From Thermodesulfobacteriota bacterium (GTDB lineage: Bacteria; Desulfobacterota; Syntrophorhabdia; Syntrophorhabdales; JANXAF01), in the NCBI GenBank assembly GCA_025062045.1, contig JANXAF010000001.1, positions 205,256-269,255 of the forward strand: DNA of 64,000 nucleotides, given 5' to 3'. A program made the translations under genes and the position numbers. Numbering within the stretch: position 1 is the first letter of the stretch; each line of letters opens with the position of its first letter. Below, in pieces: positions 53,775 through 62,734 of this stretch. The notes under the pieces were generated by a model. That model worked only from the letters and a program-made list of their open reading frames with translations, ran no database searches and was not told the origin of the DNA.

Positions 53775-54832
53775 GACCCTAAACCTAGAATCTCATTAGC
53801 AATCCTTTCTTCCGCGTCATCTACATAAATCTGTCCCATTCTCTCTCCCATGGCTTTTAGGATGTCTGGATTTCTCGAAAGCTCCATAAGCTTCCTGTAA
53901 AGCACCTCCCCTGAAAGCTCACCGTCCGCAATAACGTAGGCAGCACCCAATCTTTCAACGTAAAGCGCGTTCTTTAGCTGGTGCTTACCGGCAGAATAGG
54001 GATAGGGAACCAAAATAGCGGGTTTCTTAGTACAGGCAAGCTCAAATATGGTACTCGAACCCGCTCTCGAAATGACAAGGTCGGAAAGACCCAAATAATA
54101 TCCCATTTCTTCTGTGAAAGAAAAGATTTCCCCTGAGATTGAATTTTTTAAGTAAGCCTCCCTCACCCATTCTAAGTCCTCACTACCAGTCTGATGATAG
54201 ATCGCGAATAGATCTCTATCATCAATGAGGGGAAGAAGCTCCACCATGGCCTGATTTATCCTTTTTGCTCCTCTACTTCCTCCAAATACCAGTATTCGAA
54301 ACTTTCCGTTAGGCTTTTTGTGTGTGGCTTTCTTTATAACTTTTCTTACAGGATTGCCGGTATACTTGTAGTTCCTTATACTATATAGCTTTGCTGTTTC
54401 TTCAAAGCTCAAAAATATCTTTTTTACGCCTCTATAAAGGATTCGGTTTGCAAGCCCTAGAGTGAGGTTCTGCTCGTGCAAAAAGCAATCTACCCCTACG
54501 AGTTTGCCCGCCAATATACAAGGAAAGGAAACAAATCCACCCATTCCTAGTATGGCATTAGCCTTCTCTTTTTTTACTATCCGAAGGCAGTCTAGGATCC
54601 CCATTAAGACCTTTGTTAGCGTTTTTGCTTTTGTACCTAAATTTTTTCCCGCGAACTGACCGGTCCTTATTGTAACTAATCTGAAACCGTATTTCGGAAC
54701 TATGTTCGCTTCCATTCCCTTGTCTGTGCCAAGAAAAAGTACCTCAGCACCTTTCTCTTTTAGTTTTTCAGCTATAGATATACCCGGATATATGTGACCG
54801 CCCGTTCCACCCGCGGCAATTATCACTTTCAT
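53771..54832 (-). CDS. murG: Lipid II synthase MurG
   Basis: 353 residues, GT28: IIAAGGTGGHIYPGISIAEKL, LGMGGFVSFPCILAGKLVGV, LVFGGSRGAKRINQAM, and ISRAGSSTIFELACTKKPAILVPYP. Transfers GlcNAc to lipid I. Intact, so lipid II can be made. Overlaps the protein in the ftsW position by 4 nt. Confidence 0.97.
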   Translation of the reverse strand: MKVIIAAGGTGGHIYPGISIAEKLKEKGAEVLFLGTDKGMEANIVPKYGFRLVTIRTGQFAGKNLGTKAKTLTKVLMGILDCLRIVKKEKANAILGMGGFVSFPCILAGKLVGVDCFLHEQNLTLGLANRILYRGVKKIFLSFEETAKLYSIRNYKYTGNPVRKVIKKATHKKPNGKFRILVFGGSRGAKRINQAMVELLPLIDDRDLFAIYHQTGSEDLEWVREAYLKNSISGEIFSFTEEMGYYLGLSDLVISRAGSSTIFELACTKKPAILVPYPYSAGKHQLKNALYVERLGAAYVIADGELSGEVLYRKLMELSRNPDILKAMGERMGQIYVDDAEERIANEILGLGS

Positions 54833-55623
54833 ATAAGCTCCGTTTCTCTTTTCATAATTGGTCCAGCACTAATTATGAGAATCGTAGCCAAAATATTTTT
54901 TTCCTTGAAAAGCCCGCATCCAAAACCAAGACCGGTCAAAAGAATCACGTCAAAAACAACAGAAAGCATTCCAAAAAAGAAAAGTAAGATTGCGGGATTC
55001 TCATCCTTAGTCCTTACAAAAAGGAAAAAGCTCAGACTAAAAAGACAGAAAGAGGCAAAAAAGAGAAAAACCTTTTGAGACTGAGAAAGGCTCGGCCTTT
55101 CCCCAAAAACGTTGAAGTCCCCCATCCAAAGAAAAATCCCTAAAAAAACGGCAAATAGAATGAGACACGCGAGTCTTTTTGTGCTTCCCAGAGTATAAAA
55201 ATAGGCAATCCCCGCAAGACACAGAGGTTTTATAAGCGGCAGCTTGCCCACACTGAAGAGGTTTACTGCGGAACTCAGATAAACTACGATTAGCGGAAGG
55301 CACGATTTCAAAATTCCCCTTTCATCCATAAAACAACACCCCAAAAAAAGAAGAATCGAGCAGACAGAAATCGTTGCCACCGCATGGGGTACTATTGGAA
55401 CCTCAAAAAGATTGGGAAAAAAAGGTAAAACTAGGCTCATCAATAGACTTAGTGCCACTACTACGTATTTTGCAAAGTAAAGGTATTTCAATCTCAATTT
55501 ACTCACAAATAACGTAAACAAGGACCCAGAAAGGATAGTCAAAAGACTCTTGAGGTTTATCTGGCCTAAGTATCCATAAAGCAAAAACGCGCTTAGTATG
55601 ATCAAAAGAACTTTTTTCATCAT
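54829..55623 (-). CDS. Polytopic protein in the ftsW position, SEDS signature lost
   Basis: 264 residues, eight to nine hydrophobic segments, between murD and murG exactly where ftsW lies in other dcw clusters. FtsW is normally about 370-400 residues with ten helices. Traces of FtsW remain: RLKYLYFAKYVVVALSLLMS resembles the helix-3 region, and the C-terminal KNILATILIISAGPIMKRE resembles the usual SSLxATxxxxGxxLNISR. The large external loop that carries the catalytic Asp and the GxGLG...HTDFI signature is missing, so glycan polymerisation is unlikely. The reading frame is open and overlaps both neighbours by 4 nt. It may be a reduced FtsW relative or an unrelated replacement; homology is weak by eye. 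Confidence 0.6.
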   Translation of the reverse strand: MMKKVLLIILSAFLLYGYLGQINLKSLLTILSGSLFTLFVSKLRLKYLYFAKYVVVALSLLMSLVLPFFPNLFEVPIVPHAVATISVCSILLFLGCCFMDERGILKSCLPLIVVYLSSAVNLFSVGKLPLIKPLCLAGIAYFYTLGSTKRLACLILFAVFLGIFLWMGDFNVFGERPSLSQSQKVFLFFASFCLFSLSFFLFVRTKDENPAILLFFFGMLSVVFDVILLTGLGFGCGLFKEKNILATILIISAGPIMKRETELI

Positions 55624-56954
55624 AAGGCAGAAACTATCTCTTTAAATCTATTTCCCCTATCAACGTAGTCTCTGAACATGTCAAAACTGCTGCACATGGG
55701 AGAGAAAAGAATCACATCTCCGCTTTTTGCCAATGAGTAAGCTTTTTTAACCGAAGATTCGAGATCTTTCTCCAGTAAACACGTTATAGCATGGCCAATT
55801 TCATCTAGGATCCTTTTTTTAGCTTCTCCGAATAGCACAATTGCCTTTATCTTTTCCTTTTCGGAAAGAATGGGAGTGTAACTTCCCATCTTGTCCTTTC
55901 CGCCGGCAATAAGGATAACAGGTCTTTGAATCCCTTCCAGAGCCCTCTTTGTAGCATCCACGTTCGTTGCCTTTGAGTCATTGATGAAGATCACTCCGTT
56001 TATTTCCCGGACAAGTTCTGTTCTGTGGGGAAGTCCTTTAAATCTCGAAAGACACTTTTCCACCGTCTCTCTTTTTATGCCATAAAGGTGAGCAACAAGC
56101 ACAGATGCCATAATGTTTTCAGTGTTGTGAACCCCAAAAAGCGGAGAAATGGACCTAGGATATCTCTCCTCCGTCCCATTAATTTTTATTACGATCTCAT
56201 CTCTTTCAAGGTAGGCACCCTGCGCAAGAAGATCCTTCGATGAAAAAAGATAGGTTCTGGCCCTTGGTCTTACTTTCAAATCCAAAGCCTTGTTTAGAAC
56301 TGCCAAGTCTTCTTCCTTTTGGTTTTCAAATATACGAAGCTTCGCATTTACATAATCAGAAAAACTGGCGTATCGATCGAGGTGGTCTTCTGTGATATTG
56401 AGGAGCACACTGCACTGCGGTCGAAAGCTTTCTATGGTCTCAAGCTGAAAACTGCTAACTTCAAGTACGATGAACTTAGCGACTTTTTTTCCCGCCACGT
56501 ATTCGATCAAAGGGTTCCCGATATTGCCACCCACGAATACGTCTTTATATTCTTCTGTAAAGATTTCCCCAATAAGAGTCGTAACTGTGGTCTTTCCGTT
56601 TGTTCCTGTGATAGCTATTATCGGCTCTTTTATAAATCCAAAGGAAAACTCAAGCTCACCGGTTATTTTTGCTCCTTTCTGTTTAGCCTCTTTTATGACG
56701 GGTGTTTTTAGGTCAACACCAGGGCTTACAATCACGAGATCGTTTTCAAGGAAGTCTTCAATTTTGTGACCACCTAGGTGTGCGCGAAAATTAAAATTTT
56801 TTAGCTTTTCTAACTCAGATTCGAGCTCTTTTTCGCTCTTTATGTCTGTTACCGTAACTCTCACTCCTTGCATGGCGAGAAATCGAACAAGGGCCACCCC
56901 TGTTCTTCCCAACCCGACAACGAGAACTTTTTCTGGTAGCTTTCTACTTCTCAT
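55620..56954 (-). CDS. murD: UDP-N-acetylmuramoyl-L-alanine--D-glutamate ligase
   Basis: 444 residues. VLVVGLGRTGVALVRFL, ATP site IAITGTNGKTTVTTLIGEI, CSVLLNITEDHLDRYASFSD, FINDSKATNVDATKRAL and ILIAGGKDKMGSYTPIL are present. Adds D-Glu. Intact. Overlaps mraY and the ftsW-position gene by 4 nt. Confidence 0.97.
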   Translation of the reverse strand: MRSRKLPEKVLVVGLGRTGVALVRFLAMQGVRVTVTDIKSEKELESELEKLKNFNFRAHLGGHKIEDFLENDLVIVSPGVDLKTPVIKEAKQKGAKITGELEFSFGFIKEPIIAITGTNGKTTVTTLIGEIFTEEYKDVFVGGNIGNPLIEYVAGKKVAKFIVLEVSSFQLETIESFRPQCSVLLNITEDHLDRYASFSDYVNAKLRIFENQKEEDLAVLNKALDLKVRPRARTYLFSSKDLLAQGAYLERDEIVIKINGTEERYPRSISPLFGVHNTENIMASVLVAHLYGIKRETVEKCLSRFKGLPHRTELVREINGVIFINDSKATNVDATKRALEGIQRPVILIAGGKDKMGSYTPILSEKEKIKAIVLFGEAKKRILDEIGHAITCLLEKDLESSVKKAYSLAKSGDVILFSPMCSSFDMFRDYVDRGNRFKEIVSAL

Positions 56955-58027
56955 CTCAGTTTCAGCGTACTCAAAGCTATAAGGGCAAGAATAATTGAGA
57001 TTATCCAGAATCTCACAACTATCTTCTCTTCACTCCAACCTTTTAGTTCGAAATGGTGGTGGATCGGTGCCATCCTAAAAATCCTCTTCTTTTTCCACTT
57101 ATATGAAATCACCTGGATTATCACCGAGAGTGTCTCCATAACAAAAATCCCACCTGCAATCACAAGGAGTATTTCCTGCTTGATCAGTATGGCTATAACC
57201 CCTAAGGCCGCTCCCAACGAGAGTGAACCCGTATCTCCCATGAAGAGTTCCGCAGGGTGTGCGTTATACCACAAGAATCCAATTCCGGCACCTAGCATCG
57301 CTCCACAGAGGATCGTAAGCTCCCCAGCTCCTCTCACATAAAAGATCTGAAGGTATTGGGCAAATTTTACGTGGCCTGCTAGATAAGCAAAAAGCATAAA
57401 TGTTCCGCAAACAATAAGGACCGGTCCTATGGCGAGTCCGTCGAGACCATCCGTTAAATTGACACTATTCGAAGCCCCAACAATTATAAAAACCGAAAGG
57501 AGAATGTAAAAAAGGCCAAGATCGGGTGTTATGGTTTTAAAGAATGGTAAAGAAAGACGGGTGTTGAAATCGATTCCGTAGTATATGTAAAGGCTTAATG
57601 CCACAGCTATAAGGCACTGTAAGAGAAATTTGGTGTTTCCCCTTATTCCTTTACCAACCGGGTTTTTAAGCTTCATCAAGTCATCGATGAAGCCTATTCC
57701 TCCGAAAAGTAAAAGCGCCAAAATGACTATCCAAACGAGTTTATTTCTCAAATCCGCCCAAAGAATTGTCGGAATGATGGTAGAAAGAAGGATAGCGAGC
57801 CCTCCCATCGTTGGAGTATCCCTTTTTACCATATGCCTTTCAGGAACGTCTTCCCGTTTTCCGCTTTTAATACGCCAGTGATTGAACTTCTTTATGAGGT
57901 AAGGGGTGAGAATGAAGCTTATTACGAGAGCTGTCATAATCGAAAGGAAAGTTCTGAAGGTTATGTATCTAAAGACATTAAAAGCTGATATTGAGTCGTG
58001 TAGACCGTAGAGGATTTGAAAGAGCAT
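56951..58027 (-). CDS. mraY: Phospho-N-acetylmuramoyl-pentapeptide transferase
   Basis: 358 residues, ten helices. DTPTMGGLAILLSTIIPT, GFIDDLMKLK, NLTDGLDGLAIGPVLI, FMGDTGSLSLGAALGVIAI, and MAPIHHHFELKGWSEEKIV are MraY signatures, with the catalytic Asp residues in place. Makes lipid I at the inner face of the membrane. Confidence 0.98.
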   Translation of the reverse strand: MLFQILYGLHDSISAFNVFRYITFRTFLSIMTALVISFILTPYLIKKFNHWRIKSGKREDVPERHMVKRDTPTMGGLAILLSTIIPTILWADLRNKLVWIVILALLLFGGIGFIDDLMKLKNPVGKGIRGNTKFLLQCLIAVALSLYIYYGIDFNTRLSLPFFKTITPDLGLFYILLSVFIIVGASNSVNLTDGLDGLAIGPVLIVCGTFMLFAYLAGHVKFAQYLQIFYVRGAGELTILCGAMLGAGIGFLWYNAHPAELFMGDTGSLSLGAALGVIAILIKQEILLVIAGGIFVMETLSVIIQVISYKWKKKRIFRMAPIHHHFELKGWSEEKIVVRFWIISIILALIALSTLKLR

Positions 58028-59382
58028 CAGATAATCTCCTCAACAATCTTGTCCATGTTCAAGGCTCTAGAACCTTTAATTAGTACGCAATCTCCTTCCT
58101 TGAGTACTGAGGTAAGCTTCTCAAGTAAGCCTTGTATATCTTCAAAGTAAAAAACGTTTTCTTTTTGGGCCTCAAAATAAGCGTCGTAAATCTTCTCACC
58201 GAACAAAAAAACACAGTCAAAGTTCATACTCTTTATGTGCCTTCCAAGCTCCCTGTGATAGTAAGATGAGTATTCTCCGAGTTCGTTCATGTCTCCGAGA
58301 ACAAGAATCTTTTTTCCTTCGCACGGGAGTAAACTTAAGGTTTTTACGGCTTCGTACATGGAAGCAGGATTCGCATTGTAGGTATCATCAATAACGGTGT
58401 AGCCTCTCTTCGATCTTTTAGGACACATCCGCATAGGATAAGGTTCAAATTCTTCAACACCCTCTGCTATCTTATCTTGCCCTACGCCAAGGATGAAGGC
58501 GACTAAGGATGCAATAAGAACATTGTAAAGGTTATGGAAGCCTATGAGTCTAGTTTTAGTACGTATTTTTTCTCCCATAAAGTCTAACGTAACCTTATAG
58601 CCTTGCCAGCCCAAATCTTTTTCCACCGTCAAGGAAAAATGTCCAGGATTTTTTATTCCGAAATAGAGTGTCCGTTTTTTCTCATCTTTATAATTCGTCA
58701 GAAGCTTATCGTCTCTGTTTACGAGAATCGTTCCACCGTCTTTCGTGTATCTAAAAATGTCCAGTTTCTCGTTAAGGATCCCTTCTATACTACCTAAACC
58801 TTCAAGGTGAGCTGGGTTCACGTTCGTGATTACTGAGACATCAGGTTCTACTATCTCTGTGAGTGTTCTTATCTCACCCGGAAAATTTGTTCCTAATTCG
58901 AAAACCCCTACTTTTGGACTTTGCTTAATCGAGATAAGCTTCGAGCAAACACCGAAGATGTTATTGTAATTCTTCTCGTTAAATTCTATGGAGAAAGCCT
59001 TTTTAGTTATGTTCACAAGGATTTCCTTGGTTGTGGTCTTTCCACAGCTTCCTGTTATGGCGACAAATGTGGAATCCAAAAGCTTTCTTCTGAAACGGGC
59101 AATGTCAATAAAGGCTCTGTTTGTATCATGAACGGTAATTATTGTTCCTTCTGTGTCTTTAACCCTTGCTACCTTACTCTCTTCACAAAGCGTTCCTCCT
59201 CCTTTTTTCTCAATGGCATCTCTTATGAAATCGTGGCCGTCAAATCTTTTGCCTTTGAGAGGGATAAAGAGTTCGCCTTCCTTTATCGTTCTCGAATCAG
59301 TCGATATTCCTGGGAAAGATTCTTGTTTGAGTCTGTAGAGTTTTCCACCTGTTGCCGAAATGATGTCTTTATAGTACCACAC
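58027..59382 (-). CDS. murF: UDP-N-acetylmuramoyl-tripeptide--D-alanyl-D-alanine ligase
   Basis: 451 residues. FPGISTDSRTIKEGELFIPL, ATP site VAITGSCGKTTTKEILVNI (CGKTT rather than the common NGKTT), NPAHLEGLGSIEG, and VIDDTYNANPASMYEAVKTL. Adds D-Ala-D-Ala. Overlaps murE by 14 nt and mraY by 1 nt. Confidence 0.96.
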   Translation of the reverse strand: MWYYKDIISATGGKLYRLKQESFPGISTDSRTIKEGELFIPLKGKRFDGHDFIRDAIEKKGGGTLCEESKVARVKDTEGTIITVHDTNRAFIDIARFRRKLLDSTFVAITGSCGKTTTKEILVNITKKAFSIEFNEKNYNNIFGVCSKLISIKQSPKVGVFELGTNFPGEIRTLTEIVEPDVSVITNVNPAHLEGLGSIEGILNEKLDIFRYTKDGGTILVNRDDKLLTNYKDEKKRTLYFGIKNPGHFSLTVEKDLGWQGYKVTLDFMGEKIRTKTRLIGFHNLYNVLIASLVAFILGVGQDKIAEGVEEFEPYPMRMCPKRSKRGYTVIDDTYNANPASMYEAVKTLSLLPCEGKKILVLGDMNELGEYSSYYHRELGRHIKSMNFDCVFLFGEKIYDAYFEAQKENVFYFEDIQGLLEKLTSVLKEGDCVLIKGSRALNMDKIVEEII

Positions 59383-60820
59383 GGAGGGCCTCCTCGATCA
59401 CTTCTCTATCACTAAAATGGAGAACTTTATCCCCCACTATCTGGTAGTCTTCGTGACCTTTCCCTGCAACCAATAAGACATCTTCAGGGTTCATAAGTTT
59501 TACCGCCTCGTAAATGGCCTCTTTTCTGTCAACGATAATTTTATAGTTATCTTTTATAGCACCCTTCCTTATCTCTTCGATTATGAGCAATGGATCCTCA
59601 CTTCTCGGGTTATCGGAAGTTATGATGGAAAAATCAGCAATGGTCGTCGCAATTCTTCCCATGATTGGCCTTTTTTCTTTATCCCTGTCACCTCCGCACC
59701 CGAACACAACTATAAGCCTTCCCTTTTTTAACTCCGATAGAGTTTCTAGAACCTCCTTTAGTGCATGAGGTGTATGAGCGTAGTCAACAAATATTTTATA
59801 GCCTTTAGAGTTTTTTATTCTTTCCAACCTCCCAGGCACACCTTGGAAAGCCTCAAGACCCCTTTCTATCTTCGTCCTTTCTATTCCAATAACCTTAAGA
59901 GCCAAAGATGCAGCAAGGATATTGTAAAGGTTAAACTTTCCGATAAGATTAGATGAGACTTTCAACTTTTCCTTTAAAACTGTGATTTCCGCCTCTATTC
60001 CTTCCAGCGTCTGCTCGTATCTCAAAACTTGAGTATGGGTGCCCCTTTTTAAGCCAAAAAAGTAGGTTTCTATTCCATTGCCTGTGATAAAATAGGAGAC
60101 ATTCGGGTCGTCACCATTTAAGATTGCAATCTTTCTTGGTTTTAGGCTTCTTTTCAAGTAGTAATTAAAGAGGAGAGCTTTTGCCTCTCTATAGTTTGAA
60201 AAACTTCCGTGGTAGTCTAAATGATCATGGGAAATGTTGGTAAACACACACACATCGAAGTGGACACCCTCAACCCGCTTCTGGTCAAGGGCATGCGAAG
60301 ATACTTCCATTACCACATGGGTGATTTCGGCCTTCCTCATCTCGTTAAAAATGGTCTGAAGTTCAATTGCTCCGGGTGTTGTATTCTCCGATTTGAATAT
60401 TCGATTGCCGTATCTATGAAATACGGTGCCTATGAGACCGGTTTTTATTGAGTCTGAAGAGAGGACATGATCTATTAGGAAAGCGGTTGTTGTCTTTCCA
60501 TTCGTCCCTGTGATTCCTAAAACAAACATATTCTTTGTCGGCTCTTTAAAAAATCTCGATGCAATTTCTCCTATCGATCTCTCCACGTTTTTTACACGAA
60601 CAAAACAAGGAACATTTACGTATCCGTCCATGTCCGTTATGATTACTTTTGCGCCGGAAGCTATTGCCTCGCCTAAATATGGCGCATTTTTCTTAGTGAG
60701 GAAGAAAAGGTAGCCCTCCCTTACAAGACGGGAGTCCTTCGATATTCCGTTTACCCATATGTCCTTAGAACCTATAACTTCTTCTATGTCCAGTTCGACG
60801 AGCAAATCTTTAAGTCTCAT
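59369..60820 (-). CDS. murE: UDP-N-acetylmuramyl-tripeptide synthetase (meso-DAP-adding)
   Basis: About 483 residues. VNGISKDSRLVREGYLFF, ATP site LGITGTNGKTTTAFLIDHV, CVFTNISHDHLDYHGSFSNY, and the substrate-selecting motif SDNPRSEDP. The DNPR motif indicates meso-diaminopimelate, so the cell wall should be the Gram-negative A1-gamma type. The start at 60820 overlaps the stop of the ftsI-position gene as ATGA; a start at 60850 would lie inside it. Confidence 0.97.
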   Translation of the reverse strand: MRLKDLLVELDIEEVIGSKDIWVNGISKDSRLVREGYLFFLTKKNAPYLGEAIASGAKVIITDMDGYVNVPCFVRVKNVERSIGEIASRFFKEPTKNMFVLGITGTNGKTTTAFLIDHVLSSDSIKTGLIGTVFHRYGNRIFKSENTTPGAIELQTIFNEMRKAEITHVVMEVSSHALDQKRVEGVHFDVCVFTNISHDHLDYHGSFSNYREAKALLFNYYLKRSLKPRKIAILNGDDPNVSYFITGNGIETYFFGLKRGTHTQVLRYEQTLEGIEAEITVLKEKLKVSSNLIGKFNLYNILAASLALKVIGIERTKIERGLEAFQGVPGRLERIKNSKGYKIFVDYAHTPHALKEVLETLSELKKGRLIVVFGCGGDRDKEKRPIMGRIATTIADFSIITSDNPRSEDPLLIIEEIRKGAIKDNYKIIVDRKEAIYEAVKLMNPEDVLLVAGKGHEDYQIVGDKVLHFSDREVIEEALRVVL

Positions 60821-61563
60821 GGCCGATTGAGCGTCCCCCAAAGGACACATTCAGTCTCAGAAGTCACTTTTTCGTAAGGGAGCGGTCTTTGGTCTTGAAC
60901 CTCTCCGAACCCGAAAACTTTTATCTTCGTGGTGTACTGGTTTATAAGATATATGGCCTCTCTTATCGGATAGCCTCTTAGGTCCGGCATTATCCAGTGC
61001 TTGGCCGATGAATTAGCCTCCTTTTTTTCGACGTGTCTTTCTTCTTCAGCCGAAAAAACGCTTGCGTATTTTTCATAAAGTTCAGCTATCTTCTCTTTTG
61101 TTATAAAGTACCCTTTTCCGAGAAGGATGTCTTCAGTATTCAAATTCTTTGGAACTTCAATCCCCTCTTTTTCCAGAAAGCGTAAAAGGTAAGTCTTTCC
61201 AAGAAGTTGGAAAAGACTTTTCAGACCCTCTTTGTCCTTATGCTCGATTATTTCTAAGGGCTTTTTACACGACATATTATCACCACTTTCGACCAAAATC
61301 AAATAGTCTTTGTCTATCTTTCCTTCGGATATCGCACAGAGAAGGAGGACCGATGCAAAACTGAAAGGGTTATCGCTAATTGAGTACGACAGGTGTCGGC
61401 TTTTATGGGTTTCAAGGATTTCGGCCGATGTTGGAGTCCTAAATTTTTCAGATTCTGTCCTTTTTAGTTCCATTTTCCTATGGACGTCAAAGCCCAAAAC
61501 CGAATATATGAGAGTGACCGTTATGAAGACGAATAGGGCTCTCCTGTTCGTTTTCTTTTTCAT
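60817..61563 (-). CDS. Catalytically dead FtsI remnant with PASTA-like domain (ftsI position)
   Basis: 248 residues where FtsI normally has 550-650. Membrane anchor at residues 9-25. Residues 62-90 and 104-168 can be aligned by eye to parts of the transpeptidase fold. The catalytic SxxK aligns to Phe67-Ser-Phe-Ala70, SxN to His108-Lys-Asp110, and the KTG half of the domain is absent; LLGKGYFITKEKIAELYEKY matches the segment after the usual FGQGxxVTPLQLAxAYAA. The pedestal domain is gone. Residues 191-245 (IMPDLRGYPIREAIYLINQY) look like the C-terminal PASTA domain. The frame is open and overlaps ftsL and murE by 4 nt each, which argues against recent decay. Non-catalytic scaffold role is inference. 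Confidence 0.7.
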   Translation of the reverse strand: MKKKTNRRALFVFITVTLIYSVLGFDVHRKMELKRTESEKFRTPTSAEILETHKSRHLSYSISDNPFSFASVLLLCAISEGKIDKDYLILVESGDNMSCKKPLEIIEHKDKEGLKSLFQLLGKTYLLRFLEKEGIEVPKNLNTEDILLGKGYFITKEKIAELYEKYASVFSAEEERHVEKKEANSSAKHWIMPDLRGYPIREAIYLINQYTTKIKVFGFGEVQDQRPLPYEKVTSETECVLWGTLNRP

Positions 61564-61853
61564 CTAACAACGTAGACGTCTTCCTCTTTAGCCTTTTTTA
61601 ATCCTAGTCTTTCCTGTGCAACAAGAGTCAGGAAACGTTCTCGAGTAATTGTGGCAATCTCTGTCCGTAACTGCTCGTTTTCGAAACTAAGATTCTTTTC
61701 GATTTCAAGTTTACTTATTAGCTCTCCTTTGAGTGAGCCACAAAAGCTATTAAGCAAAGAAAAGATCACGAAAAAAAGTGCTGACAACACCCAATAGATG
61801 ATCAAGGTACGGTTGACTCTTTTCCGTTTTTTTCTAGACCCCAAAACTCCCAT
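61560..61853 (-). CDS. ftsL: Cell division protein FtsL
   Basis: 97 residues: basic N-terminus, one helix (LIIYWVLSALFFVIFSLLNSF), then a coiled coil (LEIEKNLSFENEQLRTEIATI) ending with ERLGLKKAKEEDVYVVR. Fits FtsL by position (rsmH-ftsL-ftsI slot), size and layout. Partner of FtsQ and FtsB. Retained although its usual partners FtsW and FtsI look inactive. Confidence 0.85.
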   Translation of the reverse strand: MGVLGSRKKRKRVNRTLIIYWVLSALFFVIFSLLNSFCGSLKGELISKLEIEKNLSFENEQLRTEIATITRERFLTLVAQERLGLKKAKEEDVYVVR

Positions 61854-61861
61854 AATCCCCC

Positions 61862-62734
61862 CTAGATCTTTTCTGCGATTCTTAGTTTTGCGCTTCTCGA
61901 CCTTGGATTTTGGAGTATTTCCTTCTTTTTTGGGACGATCGGTTTTTTTGTTAAAACCCTCAGAGATTTTTCGTCCTTGAAGAATCCTTTGACGATCCTG
62001 TCCTCCAAAGAGTGAAAAGATATGACCCCAATCCTTCCCCCCTTTTTTAAAATTTCAGTCGCGCGACAAAGTCCAGCTTTGAGGTTATCGAGTTCTTCGT
62101 TAATTGCTATCCTCAGAGCCTGAAATGTCAAAGTAGCCGGATGTATTTTCCCCTTCTTTCTTTTCGCGTGTATAATGATCTCAGCAAGTTCTTTTGCGGT
62201 AGTGATTTTCCTTTCTCTTCTGGCCTCTACTATCGCTTTTGCAATCCTAGATGCTTCTTTTTCCTCTCCGTACTTCTCTATAATCTCTTTAAGTTTCCGT
62301 AATGGATAAGTGTTCACTATATCGAAGGCTGTAAGAACCCCTCTTTTATCCATCCTCATGTCTAGAAACTCATCTTCGTAGAAGCTGAATCCCCTTTTTG
62401 AGCTCAGCTGATAAGAGGATACCCCCAAATCGAAAAGGACAGAATCGACCTCCTCAATACCGATTTTCCTTAAGATGACGTCAATACTCCTGAAGTTTTC
62501 TCTTAAAATCGTTATCCTCCCAGAAAAAGGTTTTAGCCTTTCTCTGGCCAATTCCATCTGCTCTTCATCGATCTCAAACCCTATTATCTTTACGAACTTA
62601 TACCTCCTTAATATTTCGTATGAATGCCCCCCACATCCAAGTGTCGCATCAACGAATATCCTCGTCTTTTCACTTATTAGCCCCTGGATAACTTCCTCTA
62701 AGAGAACTGGCACATGGAAAAGATCTTCCATCAA
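61862..62734 (-). CDS. rsmH: 16S rRNA m4C1402 methyltransferase
   Basis: 290 residues. HVPVLLEEVIQGL, FVDATLGCGGHSYEIL (SAM binding), LFDLGVSSYQLSSKRGFSFY, LDMRMDKRGVLTAFDIVN, and IGVISFHSLEDRIVKGFFK are all RsmH signatures. Overlaps mraZ by 4 nt. Confidence 0.97.
   Translation of the reverse strand: MMEDLFHVPVLLEEVIQGLISEKTRIFVDATLGCGGHSYEILRRYKFVKIIGFEIDEEQMELARERLKPFSGRITILRENFRSIDVILRKIGIEEVDSVLFDLGVSSYQLSSKRGFSFYEDEFLDMRMDKRGVLTAFDIVNTYPLRKLKEIIEKYGEEKEASRIAKAIVEARRERKITTAKELAEIIIHAKRKKGKIHPATLTFQALRIAINEELDNLKAGLCRATEILKKGGRIGVISFHSLEDRIVKGFFKDEKSLRVLTKKPIVPKKKEILQNPRSRSAKLRIAEKI

Noticed and set aside
60817-61563. The short ftsI-position gene as a frameshifted or decaying pseudogene
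   Set aside because: There is no spare coding length: the gene fits exactly between ftsL and murE with 4-nt overlaps, has no in-frame stop, and the transpeptidase half that is missing is not found in another frame.
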